From positions 124,001 through 188,000 of the forward strand of contig NZ_JAKJSC010000006.1 in NCBI RefSeq assembly GCF_029029525.1: a DNA stretch of 64,000 nucleotides, written 5' to 3'. This DNA is from Labilibaculum sp. DW002 (GTDB lineage Bacteria; Bacteroidota; Bacteroidia; Bacteroidales; Marinifilaceae). Below the pieces are notes generated by a model. The model was not told the origin of the DNA. It saw only the letters and a program-made list of their open reading frames with translations, and did no database searches. Positions 54,199 through 63,527 of this stretch are shown piece by piece; within the stretch, counting starts at the first letter, position 1; the number at the start of each line of letters is the position of its first letter. The translations under genes and the position numbers were made by a program.

Positions 54199-56184
54199 AT
54201 GAAAAAATTAACGGTTAAAATCTTAGGTCTGGCAATCTTAGCAATGCCTTTTTTATCAAGTTGTTCGGATGATGATGATGATCCAGTTCCTACTCCTGTA
54301 GAAGAGGTAATTGAATTGTTGCAAACTGGTAAAATGAAAGGTAAACTAAGCGAAAATTTTACGCTTAATGCAAGTATGCAATACGAACTTACAGGTTCAT
54401 TTATTGTTCCTGAAGGCTTAACACTTACAATTCCTGCAGGAACTGAAATTATTGCTGATAATGGTGGTACTGATGTTTATATTGCAGTATTAATGGGCGG
54501 AAAAATCAACATTAACGGTACTACATCAAGCCCTGTTGTTATGACTTCGGCGAATAGTAATGCAGGTGACTGGGGTGGATTAACCATTTGTGGTAAAGCT
54601 ACAACTACTGCTGGTGCCAATTCAGAAGCTGAAGTAGGTGGGTTTATATATGGTGGTTCCGATGATGCTGATAATTCAGGTTCAATAAAAAACTTGGTAA
54701 TTACAGGTACTGGAGCTCAGATTAACTCTGAATCGCAATACAATGGTGTTTCTTTTTACGCAGTAGGTTCTGGAACCACAGTTGAAAATGTAGCTGTAAT
54801 TAATGGTGCTGATGATGGTGTTGAATTTTTCGGTGGAACTGTTTCTGTAACGAACTTGTTCTTACAAAATAACGAAGATGACGCTATCGACTGGACCGAA
54901 GGATGGAGCGGAACAATTACCAATGCATATGTCGAGCATACAATTGAAGATTTCTCAACTGTTGTTGAAGGTGATAAAGTAAATAACAATCCAAAAATTA
55001 TAAACCTAACAGCTGTTTCAACAACTGGAGGAACTGCTTTACAATTCAAAAAAGAATCTGGTGCTACAATTACAGGTTTATCTTTAAGTGGATATGCTAA
55101 AAGTATCGATATGAAGGATAATGGTCCTTTAGCAAACGTAATTATTGAAGGCGCTGCAGCAGAAGTTGCAAATAGTTACAATACCGACGCGACGGTAGAT
55201 CCATCAAGTTGGACTTGGGTAGATGTTAAAGTTGCACAAGTTGAAGAATTATCGGGTAATGTAACAAGCGATGTTACTTTGGATGCTTCGAAAGCTTACC
55301 GTTTAACTAGCTCTTACATTGTACAAGATGGTGCTTCTTTAACAATACCGGCAGGAACTAAAATTCATGCCGATGCCGGAGGTACAGAAGTTTATATTGC
55401 TGTATTAATGGGCGGAACAATCAATATTAATGGAACTTCAGATAATCCTGTTGTTATCTCATCTGACCAAGGTCAGCCAGGTGACTGGGGTGGGTTAACC
55501 ATTTGTGGAAAAGCTACAACTACTGCCGGAGCAAACTCTGAAGCTGAGGTTGGCGGATTTATCTATGGTGGAACAACAGATGATGACAATTCAGGATCAA
55601 TTCAGTATTTAGTTATCAAAGGAACTGGTGCTCAAATTAACTCAGAATCACAATACAATGGTGTTTCTCTTTACGCTGTAGGTTCAGGTACAACAATCAA
55701 AAATGTAGCCGTAATTAATGGTTCTGATGATGGTGTAGAATTCTTTGGTGGCACTGTTTCGGTAAGCAATCTTTACTTGGAAAACAACGAAGATGATTCT
55801 GTAGACTGGACTGAAGGTTGGAATGGTACAGTGACTGACACTTACATTTCTCACACAATCGCTGGATTTTCTACTGCTTTCGAAGGAGATAAAATAAACA
55901 ACAATCCTAATTTTGTAAATGTAACAGCCATTTCTACCGTTGGAGGAACAGCTTTGCAATTTAAAAAAGAATCAGGTGCTACAATCACAGGTTTACACCT
56001 TGTAGGTTACGATGTTGATCTTGATATGAAAGATGCAGGCGCTTTAGCTAATGTACAAATTTCCGGTGCTAAGGCTGATGCAACATTACTTGCAGGAGAA
56101 ACTAAAAAATACACTTTAAATAGTGGCAAAGATGCTGCTAAGGTAGATATTTCAGGATGGTCATGGATCGAAGCTGATTTGTAA
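54199..56184 (+). CDS. Surface lipoprotein with two tandem beta-helix-like units
   Basis: A 661-residue lipoprotein: signal and lipobox (MPFLSSCSDDDDD, Cys about 22, followed by an acidic stretch like a surface-export signal), then two near-copies of a unit of about 310 residues (about 38-346 and 347-661; DNA 54310-55239 and 55240-56181). Both carry IPAGTxIxAD, GDWGGLTICGKATTT, SQYNGVSxYAVGSGTT, DDGVEFFGGTVSV and ESGATITGL. The turns rich in G, N and D suggest a right-handed beta-helix or similar repeat fold. Function unknown; a substrate-binding partner of the upstream TonB receptor is likely by context. Confidence 0.8.
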   Translation: MKKLTVKILGLAILAMPFLSSCSDDDDDPVPTPVEEVIELLQTGKMKGKLSENFTLNASMQYELTGSFIVPEGLTLTIPAGTEIIADNGGTDVYIAVLMGGKININGTTSSPVVMTSANSNAGDWGGLTICGKATTTAGANSEAEVGGFIYGGSDDADNSGSIKNLVITGTGAQINSESQYNGVSFYAVGSGTTVENVAVINGADDGVEFFGGTVSVTNLFLQNNEDDAIDWTEGWSGTITNAYVEHTIEDFSTVVEGDKVNNNPKIINLTAVSTTGGTALQFKKESGATITGLSLSGYAKSIDMKDNGPLANVIIEGAAAEVANSYNTDATVDPSSWTWVDVKVAQVEELSGNVTSDVTLDASKAYRLTSSYIVQDGASLTIPAGTKIHADAGGTEVYIAVLMGGTININGTSDNPVVISSDQGQPGDWGGLTICGKATTTAGANSEAEVGGFIYGGTTDDDNSGSIQYLVIKGTGAQINSESQYNGVSLYAVGSGTTIKNVAVINGSDDGVEFFGGTVSVSNLYLENNEDDSVDWTEGWNGTVTDTYISHTIAGFSTAFEGDKINNNPNFVNVTAISTVGGTALQFKKESGATITGLHLVGYDVDLDMKDAGALANVQISGAKADATLLAGETKKYTLNSGKDAAKVDISGWSWIEADL

Positions 56185-56205
56185 TCAAAATATAAGTAAA
56201 AATAA

Positions 56206-56245
56206 GAAAGGCAGATCTTTGGAAGGTCTGCCTTTTGTTTTTATA
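56206..56245. terminator. Terminator between the beta-helix lipoprotein and rhodanese genes
   Basis: AAAGGCAGA (56207-56215) pairs with TCTGCCTTT (56227-56235), with a further GU and GC pair inside; T-rich on both sides. It can end both convergent transcripts. Confidence 0.85.
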
Positions 56246-56259
56246 TTTTTGGTGTACCC

Positions 56260-56646
56260 TTATTCCAATCCTAATCCACTTTGTAACCATGCATCCAATC
56301 CTCCATCCAGAGAGCAGACCTTTATTTTATATTTCTCATAAATCATTTTACCAGCATCTATACTGCGATAACCTTCTTTACAATACAAAAGGTAAATTTT
56401 TGACTTTCCATGGGTATCTATCAAATGAAACAAATCTTTGGAAGTTTGCGCCAAGTGAGCTCCTTTAATATGCCTCATTTTAAAGTCTTTTCTACAACTC
56501 ACATCAATAAGTACAGCATTTTTATTCAGTTGTAAGATCTGGTTGAATTGCTTCGGACCTATCACTTGAATGGTATCAGTTTGCGAATAAGTACTAGCTA
56601 TACCTAACACAAAAAAGAATAGTAAAAAAGTATATATTGATTTCAT
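56260..56646 (-). CDS. Secreted rhodanese-like protein
   Basis: A 128-residue single-domain rhodanese with a signal peptide (FLLFFFVLGIASTYSQ, cleaved near 21). Domain features are VLIDVSCRKDFKMRHIKGA and the active-site loop LLYCKEGYRS, with the sulfur-carrying Cys at about residue 87, then GGLDAWLQSG. It would transfer sulfane sulfur or bind it in the periplasm; its partner is unknown. It lies 53 bases after hemW on the same strand and may share its transcript. Confidence 0.88.
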   Translation of the reverse strand: MKSIYTFLLFFFVLGIASTYSQTDTIQVIGPKQFNQILQLNKNAVLIDVSCRKDFKMRHIKGAHLAQTSKDLFHLIDTHGKSKIYLLYCKEGYRSIDAGKMIYEKYKIKVCSLDGGLDAWLQSGLGLE

Positions 56647-56699
56647 TCCACTAAATATCTAAGAGTTTCTAATCTATTAACGATCAAATTTTTGATCTA

Positions 56700-57836
56700 T
56701 TACTCATCCTCCACCCAAAAAAATTCAGACATTATATCATTTGATATAAAAACCCCTTCATCGCAAAGAATAAGCGAGTTCCCATCTTGTCGAACATGAT
56801 TAGATATTATGTATTTTTCAGCCTTCGCAAGGCAATGATTATACAATTGATCGCCAAAGTCTTTGCGAACAGTTTCCAAATCCATTCCCCAATAAGTACG
56901 TAAAGAAGTTAAGACAAAATCATTAAAACGATCGTAAAAACTCAAATGTTCCTTCTCTGAAAATTCAGCTTCCTCTTTAATTGCTTTTATATACTTGTAA
57001 TTATGGGCAATATTCCACTCTCTCTCCTTTAAATTAAAAGAATGCGCCGATGGTCCAATTCCCAAGTATTTCTCTTGTTTCCAATAACTTGAATTGTGTT
57101 TTGAAATAAATCCTTCTTTAGAAAAATTAGAAATCTCATAATGATGAAATCCATTTTCTCGTGCTTTGTCTATCAAGTATTTAAATTGTTCAAAACTCTG
57201 TTCTTCATCCAACTCTACCAATTGTCCTTTTTCCAATTTTTTGGTGAAAATGGTGTTCGGATCGAACATTAAATGATAAGAAGAGATGTGTTGAATATCC
57301 AATTCAAAAACCAAGTCTAAATTCTCTATCCATTTCTCCATACTTAAGCCTGGAACCCCGTAAATCTGGTCAACAGAGATATTATCAAAGCCAAACTCCT
57401 GAGCCCTGCGAATAGCCTCAAACGCCTCTTTTCCAGTATGCCTTCGATTCATCAAAATCAAATCTTCATCATGAAAAGACTGAATTCCAACACTAAGTCG
57501 GTTTACAGGAGTATTTTGCAAAGCTCTTAAATAAGTTTCGCTTAAATCATCTGGATTAGCTTCTAAGGTAATTTCAGCATCCGAGTCAATAGTAAAGTAT
57601 TTGGCCACTTCATCAATCAAAGATTCAATTTCATGTGGCTGATAAATAGAAGGTGTTCCGCCACCAAAGTAAATAGTAGCAACCGATTCCTCACCCAAAT
57701 AATCTTTTCTGTATTTTAATTCCTTTTTAAAACACTCCAACATCTCTTCTTTTGCCTGTAAAGAGATACTCTTGTGAAAAGCACAGTAGTGGCAAAGTTG
57801 CTTGCAAAATGGAATGTGAAAATATACTCCCGACAT
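56700..57836 (-). CDS. hemW: HemW-type radical SAM protein (heme chaperone)
   Basis: A 378-residue radical SAM protein related to oxygen-independent coproporphyrinogen oxidase but of the HemW type. It starts with YFHIPFCKQLCHYCAF, where the CxxxCxxC cluster ligands sit at about residues 10-17; the extra Cys that HemN has after CxxxCxxC is absent (CAF not CxC), which favours a heme-carrying role over oxidase activity. GGGTPSIY (about 56) is the SAM-binding GGE-like segment, and a C-terminal HemN domain follows (about 300-375). Length is normal for HemW. It is transcribed with the rhodanese gene. Confidence 0.93.
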   Translation of the reverse strand: MSGVYFHIPFCKQLCHYCAFHKSISLQAKEEMLECFKKELKYRKDYLGEESVATIYFGGGTPSIYQPHEIESLIDEVAKYFTIDSDAEITLEANPDDLSETYLRALQNTPVNRLSVGIQSFHDEDLILMNRRHTGKEAFEAIRRAQEFGFDNISVDQIYGVPGLSMEKWIENLDLVFELDIQHISSYHLMFDPNTIFTKKLEKGQLVELDEEQSFEQFKYLIDKARENGFHHYEISNFSKEGFISKHNSSYWKQEKYLGIGPSAHSFNLKEREWNIAHNYKYIKAIKEEAEFSEKEHLSFYDRFNDFVLTSLRTYWGMDLETVRKDFGDQLYNHCLAKAEKYIISNHVRQDGNSLILCDEGVFISNDIMSEFFWVEDE

Positions 57837-58026
57837 ATCTATCTATTTTTCTGCAAGGTAAATTCATTTCGTTTATTTTCCTTCCAGAAAGAAAAATAAA
57901 TAAATTCTTTCTATCTTTTACTATTCACACTTTAAGACAAATTTGATTAAAGGTGCAACAGTTTCCTTCTTTAATCGTCTTTTCTTTAAACAACCTAAGC
58001 TTAAAGTGTAATTAAAAGTGACTGAT

Positions 58027-58746
58027 ATGAAATTAATTCGAAAAATAAGTTCAACATTATTACTTGTATTCATCAGCTTCTTATTCGTGCTACCTGCACA
58101 GGCAGATGGGATAAAAGGAAATGGAAATGTACAATCTGAAGAGAGAGAAGTAAGCAGTTTTGAAACCATTAAAGTAAATGGAGCTTTTACAATTTACCTT
58201 TCACAAGATGATGATTACAGCCTTAAGGTAGTTGCAGATGAAAATTTATTAGACATCATTAAAACCAAAGTAAAAGGTGATGTTCTTTACATCTCAACCG
58301 AGAAAAGCATCTACAAATCGAAAGAAATGAAATTGTATATCGGCTTTAAACACCTTAGCGGATTAAAAGCCAACGGTGCTATTTCTTTAAAAAGTGATCA
58401 AATGCTTCGTTTTGATGAACTCGATATAGAAATTAATGGTGCTTCTACAGCAGAATTACAACTTACTGCGAATCGATTATCGATTGATAACAGCGGTGCA
58501 TCTACCATTAAATTAGCAGGTAAGTGTGAAGAAGTTTCTATCGATATTTCGGGTGCTGGAAGTGTTAGTGCATACGATTTGGTAGCCAAAAAAGGGAGTA
58601 TCGATATAAGTGGAGTTGGCAGCGGAAAAGTTTGTGTAAAAGATGATCTTAGAGTAAATATTTCGGGCATTGGATCGGTAAAATACAAAGGAGAACCTAA
58701 AATTACCAGTGACATTTCTTTCCTTGGAAGTTTGAAAAAGTACTAA
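58027..58746 (+). CDS. Head-GIN domain secreted protein (DUF2807)
   Basis: A 239-residue protein from the ATG at 58027 (a GTG 9 bases earlier was rejected). A signal peptide (LLLVFISFLFVLPAQA, cleaved near 25) is followed by an adhesin-like head-GIN domain (about 35-235), a beta-helix-like fold seen as repeating strands: SSFETIKVNGAFTIYLSQDD, then ISGAGSVSAYD and ISGVGSGKV and ISGIGSVKY near the end. It is exported, probably to the surface or periplasm; function unknown. It stands alone and is ended by a strong terminator shared with the next, convergent gene. Confidence 0.88.
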   Translation: MKLIRKISSTLLLVFISFLFVLPAQADGIKGNGNVQSEEREVSSFETIKVNGAFTIYLSQDDDYSLKVVADENLLDIIKTKVKGDVLYISTEKSIYKSKEMKLYIGFKHLSGLKANGAISLKSDQMLRFDELDIEINGASTAELQLTANRLSIDNSGASTIKLAGKCEEVSIDISGAGSVSAYDLVAKKGSIDISGVGSGKVCVKDDLRVNISGIGSVKYKGEPKITSDISFLGSLKKY

Positions 58747-58769
58747 TAAATGAAATTATATAATTAAGT

Positions 58770-58798
58770 AAAAGGGATCATTTAGATCCCTTTTTTTT
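58770..58798. terminator. Terminator shared by the head-GIN and fusion genes
   Basis: Perfect 9-bp stem AAAGGGATC (58771-58779), ATTTA loop, GATCCCTTT (58785-58793), with a T-run on the plus strand. The stop codon of the convergent glycosyltransferase fusion gene lies inside the stem and loop, and a run of A precedes it for the minus strand only weakly. Confidence 0.85.
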
Positions 58799-61700
58799 AT
58801 AGCCTATAATTGCATTCGAAACTGCTCTTGGTTCAGGCGGTAAAGAGTAAATATTTCGTTCGTACTGAGAATTGTAAGGTGAAATATTAAGTGTTTCCCC
58901 ATTTACGACTAAGGTTGAACTTCCTCCTGGATCAAATCCCATTGCTTTCTGCATGCCATTTTGCAATAGGATATCTGCCATATCATGATGTCTAGCTCCT
59001 ACTGATTCGCGAATTCTACCATTAATAGTTAAAACACTCAAATCCCCTTTTGCATCAATTCCTACGGCAATCTTAGGTCCACGCATATCCGTAAAATCCA
59101 AACGAGCGGCTTGTGTTTTTATCGAATTACTTGTTTTCCAACCTTCCATTTCCATATCAATACATTGCTCACCATTCTCTAATAACATTGGTCCTGCTTC
59201 AACAGCATGAAGTACATGCTCCAATCCGTTTACATGGATTTTTAGTTTGGTATCAACTTCTGGTAGCTTCTTTTTTAGAATGCTTTTGGGTATTGACAGA
59301 GTCAAACCAACTGGTATTTGACAAATTGATTCTTGATCTTTTATTACTTCTTTAACGGTACTTCCAGCCAAACGAATCAAAATACAATTTGCAGCGGGAA
59401 TTGTTTCTTCACCATACATTAAATCAAAATAGCAACAATTTTCCTCGTCCCAATTGTTGTAGTTTTCACTCGAAAACTCGTATTCAATTCCTTCAATTGT
59501 TACTTTCAATCCAGATTTACAATTTACTCTTTGCAGATCGATCTGACCATCTTTTGTAATCAACAAAGCTGGCTTATTAAATAAGGGAGCACTCAACAAT
59601 TCACCATCAGATATCAATAAGCCAAGCGGTGATCCAATATACGATTCTGGTAATCCTAGCTTACCAACCAACTCTGGATTTAAGATATATCCACCGTTCC
59701 AAGCAATTTTTGCTTCTGCTTGATTTTCCAATTCAAAATCCTTCACAAAATCAACTACCGTTTTTGTTTTTGGGGAACTAATGGCTGCAAATTCCCAATC
59801 TTTAGAATCTAAATTTGCCTTAGCCATAACCCCATTCCATGGATTACCATCTTCATAAATTCCAGTAACAAAAGAATAATTGACTTCCTTATTCTCCTTT
59901 TCATTTGAGGAAAGCTTATTCAAAACCAATTTTAGTGGCGACCCACTTGTAAGTGCATCTTCTTTTATTGTTTCAAAAACTTTATCTTCTCCATGCTTTT
60001 CACAAAGTGATTTAAAAAGCTGTGAATGCAATAAGTCTGAAAAATCTTTCGATGTTTGAATTGGAGTTGGGTAGGCCAAGGTAGTTCTTACCCCAGCTGG
60101 CACATACTGAATGTATCCTGTTCCATTCGGAATTCCCATTATATTGGCTGCCAAATCTGTTGTTACCATACCAATGTGAAAACGATCAATATTCAAAATA
60201 TCGGTCATAAAAGTGGCATTCCTTCTATTGGAAATCAGATATCCACCTTGTTCCATTACTTCTCGTAAAACAGCTATTGCTTTCTCTCCCATTTGTGGAA
60301 TATGAATCCCTAATGTTAAAGACTCATTTGTAATTACTTGAAGAATATCATGATCATAGAGTAATTTCAATTCTTCATCAAATCCACTCTCAATAAAATT
60401 CTTAATATCTCTTTTAGTTGTCCAATTGGTAAGGGCTGTTTTAGGAGCAAAAACATAAATATTTGCAATTTTTTTATTTTCAATTACTTCTAAAGTAATT
60501 GGTTCGTGCATATCAATTCCAAATCTATTTTTAATTGAATTCAGCACAAAATACTCCAATTCATACTTCACATATTTACCTGGAAAATATGCCATCGGAA
60601 CATTCTCTTTTAATTTTTCAAATAAAAATTTTCGATCGTCAATGGCTATTTCAGAACATGAGGTTAATTGCGATAAAGCCAAGTTTCTATCTAAAAAGAA
60701 ACGAGATGCACCATTCACTTTACGACCAACCTTCTCTGTTAAAATTTCCGATTGTAAAACGTTAACCATACCAGACAATTCCTGATGTGTTAAATCGTGA
60801 AATGCATAATGATTCTTGTTCCTATGACGATAAGTAAAGGAATGATCATGCCTAATATCCAATTCATTTTTACGAATCAAAAACAAATTATCTACTGCAT
60901 TATAAAAGTCATGAACGATTTCTTCACTTAAGCTATCTCTTTTCGGATGTTCTAAAATTTGCTTTCGCGCAAAGTAAAAAATAAACCCTTTTATTTCTTG
61001 CTCCTCTTTTCGAAATGCACTTGGATCTATCAAAGATTTCAAATAAAGCATTAAACCCAATCGTCCATAACCAGGTAAATAATGCCTATTTTTTGTATTC
61101 AGTAAAGCTTCGGTATCCGCATTTTTGAAGTTCAGTTTTTCAGTAAAATCATCAAATAAAACTTCCACACTAGTTAAATTTTCCGTATTCGACTTTAATT
61201 GATAATGTAGCTTTTCCAAAATGATATTAATACTCAAATCGAGGGAGCTAAAACTATAGCGCTTTGCTAAAACATCCTTATTGTGTCTAACATGCTTATG
61301 ATGAAGATGCGGAAAAAACACTTTCTCAATCACCTCTTGAACATGAGAATCATTAATTTTCTGACCTTCAAATTCAATTACCCGTAAGCGTTCATTTTCT
61401 GGTAAATGTTCACCTATTACTTCTGAATAAACATTTTCTGGTTGATACCTTCTGCAGAAAATTGGAATACCTGCTGCGGCCGATTCAATAATAGGCAAGC
61501 CTCTTCCTTCTGTTTTCGATGGCAAAAGAACCAAAGATGAAATACTATACAATTCTGGAATTCCAATCGGATTTTCAAAATGGTCTTTAAAGCGCTTTTT
61601 ATCCATTTCACTAAACAAGAATCCGAGGTATATTCTTTTCCTAAATTCAATATCTATTGATTCTAATAAGGCTTCAAAACGTTGTACTAATTTCACGTAG

Positions 61701-62941
61701 TAAGGATATTGTCCTGAAGGAATAGGTCCTGTTACTAAAATGGTAATCTTTAAATCATCCGACTCACGAACCTTAGTTTGCAGACTTTTCACTTCGAACA
61801 TTTTCCTAATTAATTCGAAATTTATTTCAATTCGCTTTCTAGAAACAACTCGTGTTGGTTGCAAAAAAATGATATTTTCCGAAAGAAATTTATGCATTGC
61901 TTTCGTCTTGTACCCTATATAAATTGGTTCTGGATTTTTCCGATTGACCAATTTATAATCCAATACATCTTTAACGGAATAGCTAATTAATGCATCCTCA
62001 TTATATCTACTCAGCATTTTTTCCATCTGATACATGGAGTTTATTCTGCTGCGTTTATTAATATTTGAATAATCTCTTATTTCTACAGCTGTTCCAATTT
62101 CAGTAACATTAGCTGGGTTGTGTCCATTCTTATATATTAGATGTTCACTTTGCTTCCTATTGATATTTACATTCATCCACGAACGAGATTCCCATGGATA
62201 CAATACTTCTATTATTGAAAAAACCTCTCCTAAATGTGAATTCATAAAAAAGAAATCACGTGGTCCTTTTTTTAATCCCTTTACTTCTTTATCTATTTCG
62301 GAATTACCACCTTCCCAATAAAAATCATGATTGTTATTAATTACAGGAATACCCATAAATTCCGAAACCAAAACATTTGCCAAGGCCAGAGAAACGTTCC
62401 CAGGATTAGAACAGGCATTGATTAGATATAACATTCCAATGTCATTCTCCTCAATGTATTTTCCTAACTTTTCACAAATTAATAATGTTTGGGACCAAAA
62501 CTTAATAATCAGTTCATTATACTTCTTACTTCCTCTTTCTAATTTTGTAAAAAAGAAATCTTTATACAAAGTCCAATCATCGAAACCTTGTATTTCCTCG
62601 ATAGTAAATGTTTTTGTTTTTGAATCTATCAGTTTATCTGACTCTGGATAAAACTTCCCTGAAATATAATGTACAGGAAGATTTTTGGCTATGTTATTAC
62701 GAAAAGCTTTAGCATACTTTTCTATTTCAATACTAACCCCATCAATTGAAAAATAAAAAGTAATAAAGGCTATTCCTTTTGTATTAAGATTAGATTTAAA
62801 GCTAGTAAATGATTGATTGAACTCAACTACTGGTGTATGTTTATTCTCCTTAAATCGATCAATAAATAAACCTAGATCGAACCAAGTTTTTATTTTTTCA
62901 TTACTTAAAATATGCATCATTTCAGCAGTAGAATTCCTCAT
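58778..62941 (-). CDS. Glycosyltransferase - phosphodiester glycosidase (NAGPA) fusion protein
   Basis: A 1387-residue protein without a signal peptide. Residues about 50-590 look like a GT-B glycosyltransferase of the GT4 kind: an early DGVSIEIEKYAKAFR sugar-donor-type segment, IPVINNNHDFYWEGG, and the C-terminal EGRGLPIIESAAAGIP motif (about 473-490). A helical middle region (about 590-1040) matches nothing I know. The C-terminus (about 1045-1385) is a phosphodiester glycosidase/NAGPA (DUF2233) domain: IAWNGGYILNPE near 1080, VLTINGR, FDPGGSSTLVVNGE near 1336 and the final RAVSNAIIGYK. The combination of making and cutting activities in one chain is unusual. It stands alone; its product cannot be named. 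Confidence 0.8.
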   Translation of the reverse strand: MRNSTAEMMHILSNEKIKTWFDLGLFIDRFKENKHTPVVEFNQSFTSFKSNLNTKGIAFITFYFSIDGVSIEIEKYAKAFRNNIAKNLPVHYISGKFYPESDKLIDSKTKTFTIEEIQGFDDWTLYKDFFFTKLERGSKKYNELIIKFWSQTLLICEKLGKYIEENDIGMLYLINACSNPGNVSLALANVLVSEFMGIPVINNNHDFYWEGGNSEIDKEVKGLKKGPRDFFFMNSHLGEVFSIIEVLYPWESRSWMNVNINRKQSEHLIYKNGHNPANVTEIGTAVEIRDYSNINKRSRINSMYQMEKMLSRYNEDALISYSVKDVLDYKLVNRKNPEPIYIGYKTKAMHKFLSENIIFLQPTRVVSRKRIEINFELIRKMFEVKSLQTKVRESDDLKITILVTGPIPSGQYPYYVKLVQRFEALLESIDIEFRKRIYLGFLFSEMDKKRFKDHFENPIGIPELYSISSLVLLPSKTEGRGLPIIESAAAGIPIFCRRYQPENVYSEVIGEHLPENERLRVIEFEGQKINDSHVQEVIEKVFFPHLHHKHVRHNKDVLAKRYSFSSLDLSINIILEKLHYQLKSNTENLTSVEVLFDDFTEKLNFKNADTEALLNTKNRHYLPGYGRLGLMLYLKSLIDPSAFRKEEQEIKGFIFYFARKQILEHPKRDSLSEEIVHDFYNAVDNLFLIRKNELDIRHDHSFTYRHRNKNHYAFHDLTHQELSGMVNVLQSEILTEKVGRKVNGASRFFLDRNLALSQLTSCSEIAIDDRKFLFEKLKENVPMAYFPGKYVKYELEYFVLNSIKNRFGIDMHEPITLEVIENKKIANIYVFAPKTALTNWTTKRDIKNFIESGFDEELKLLYDHDILQVITNESLTLGIHIPQMGEKAIAVLREVMEQGGYLISNRRNATFMTDILNIDRFHIGMVTTDLAANIMGIPNGTGYIQYVPAGVRTTLAYPTPIQTSKDFSDLLHSQLFKSLCEKHGEDKVFETIKEDALTSGSPLKLVLNKLSSNEKENKEVNYSFVTGIYEDGNPWNGVMAKANLDSKDWEFAAISSPKTKTVVDFVKDFELENQAEAKIAWNGGYILNPELVGKLGLPESYIGSPLGLLISDGELLSAPLFNKPALLITKDGQIDLQRVNCKSGLKVTIEGIEYEFSSENYNNWDEENCCYFDLMYGEETIPAANCILIRLAGSTVKEVIKDQESICQIPVGLTLSIPKSILKKKLPEVDTKLKIHVNGLEHVLHAVEAGPMLLENGEQCIDMEMEGWKTSNSIKTQAARLDFTDMRGPKIAVGIDAKGDLSVLTINGRIRESVGARHHDMADILLQNGMQKAMGFDPGGSSTLVVNGETLNISPYNSQYERNIYSLPPEPRAVSNAIIGYKKKGSK

Positions 62942-63069
62942 ATATCATCTAAATTAGTTTAACAATATTTGTTCAACTAATAATTTACGAAAAACTCTAT
63001 TACTGATCAAAATAAAAGACCACTCATTTAAAATTTAGGTGATAATTAAACAATATTAAAAATGCTTAT

Positions 63070-63077
63070 TACCTTTG
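63070..63077 (+). promoter_or_regulatory. -7 box before the VanZ-like gene
   Basis: TACCTTTG is a perfect TAnnTTTG match, ending 21 bases before the ATG at 63099. No clear -33 TTG at the right spacing. The preceding 130 bases (62942-63069) form the divergent gap with the fusion gene. Confidence 0.45.
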
Positions 63078-63098
63078 GTTGTCATCAAATTTTCACAA

Positions 63099-63527
63099 AT
63101 GAAATCAAAACTGTTTTGGCGCAATATTCTTTGGGCTATCATCATATTTATTCTTTGTTCTATTCCTGGAGATGATCTGCCAAAAACTTCAATGGTAAGC
63201 ATTCCTCATTTCGATAAGCTTGTTCATTTTGGAATGTTCTTTATAATGGGGATCTTTTTAATTGCTGAGATACGATATCAAACTAAATTTAAGAAACCAA
63301 TCAGAGTTGGTATCGCACTTGGTTTAATCGCAATTTATGGAGGCTTTATTGAATACCTACAGCAAAACTTTTTTACAAATAGGAGTGGAGACTTTTTGGA
63401 TTTGTTAGCTGATGTTATAGGAGGTTTGTTAGCAATCCTATTATATCCTTGGATAAAAAAACAAAAGGACTTACTTTTGAATCGTAAGCCCTTTTGTAAT
63501 TATTCTTTTCTTAAGAAGATTTTATAA
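63099..63527 (+). CDS. VanZ-like membrane protein
   Basis: A 142-residue membrane protein with about four helices (about 8-26, 38-58, 70-92, 99-118). It has the VanZ-like pattern DKLVHFGMFFIMG near 36-48 and EYLQQ plus GDFLDLLADVIGGLLA near 86-112, with the conserved acidic and histidine residues. The ATG at 63099 was used in place of an in-frame TTG that overlaps the promoter. VanZ-like proteins have roles in envelope or antibiotic tolerance that are not well defined. The last 20 codons run through a hairpin that fits as the terminator of the convergent Rrf2 gene. Confidence 0.85.
   Translation: MKSKLFWRNILWAIIIFILCSIPGDDLPKTSMVSIPHFDKLVHFGMFFIMGIFLIAEIRYQTKFKKPIRVGIALGLIAIYGGFIEYLQQNFFTNRSGDFLDLLADVIGGLLAILLYPWIKKQKDLLLNRKPFCNYSFLKKIL
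63456..63498 (-). terminator. Terminator of the Rrf2 gene inside the VanZ-like gene end
   Basis: AAAAGGACTTAC (63463-63474) against GTAAGCCCTTTT (63484-63495), one mismatch, with a T-run on the minus strand. It lies 24 bases after the Rrf2 stop codon, within the coding end of the VanZ-like gene. Confidence 0.75.
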
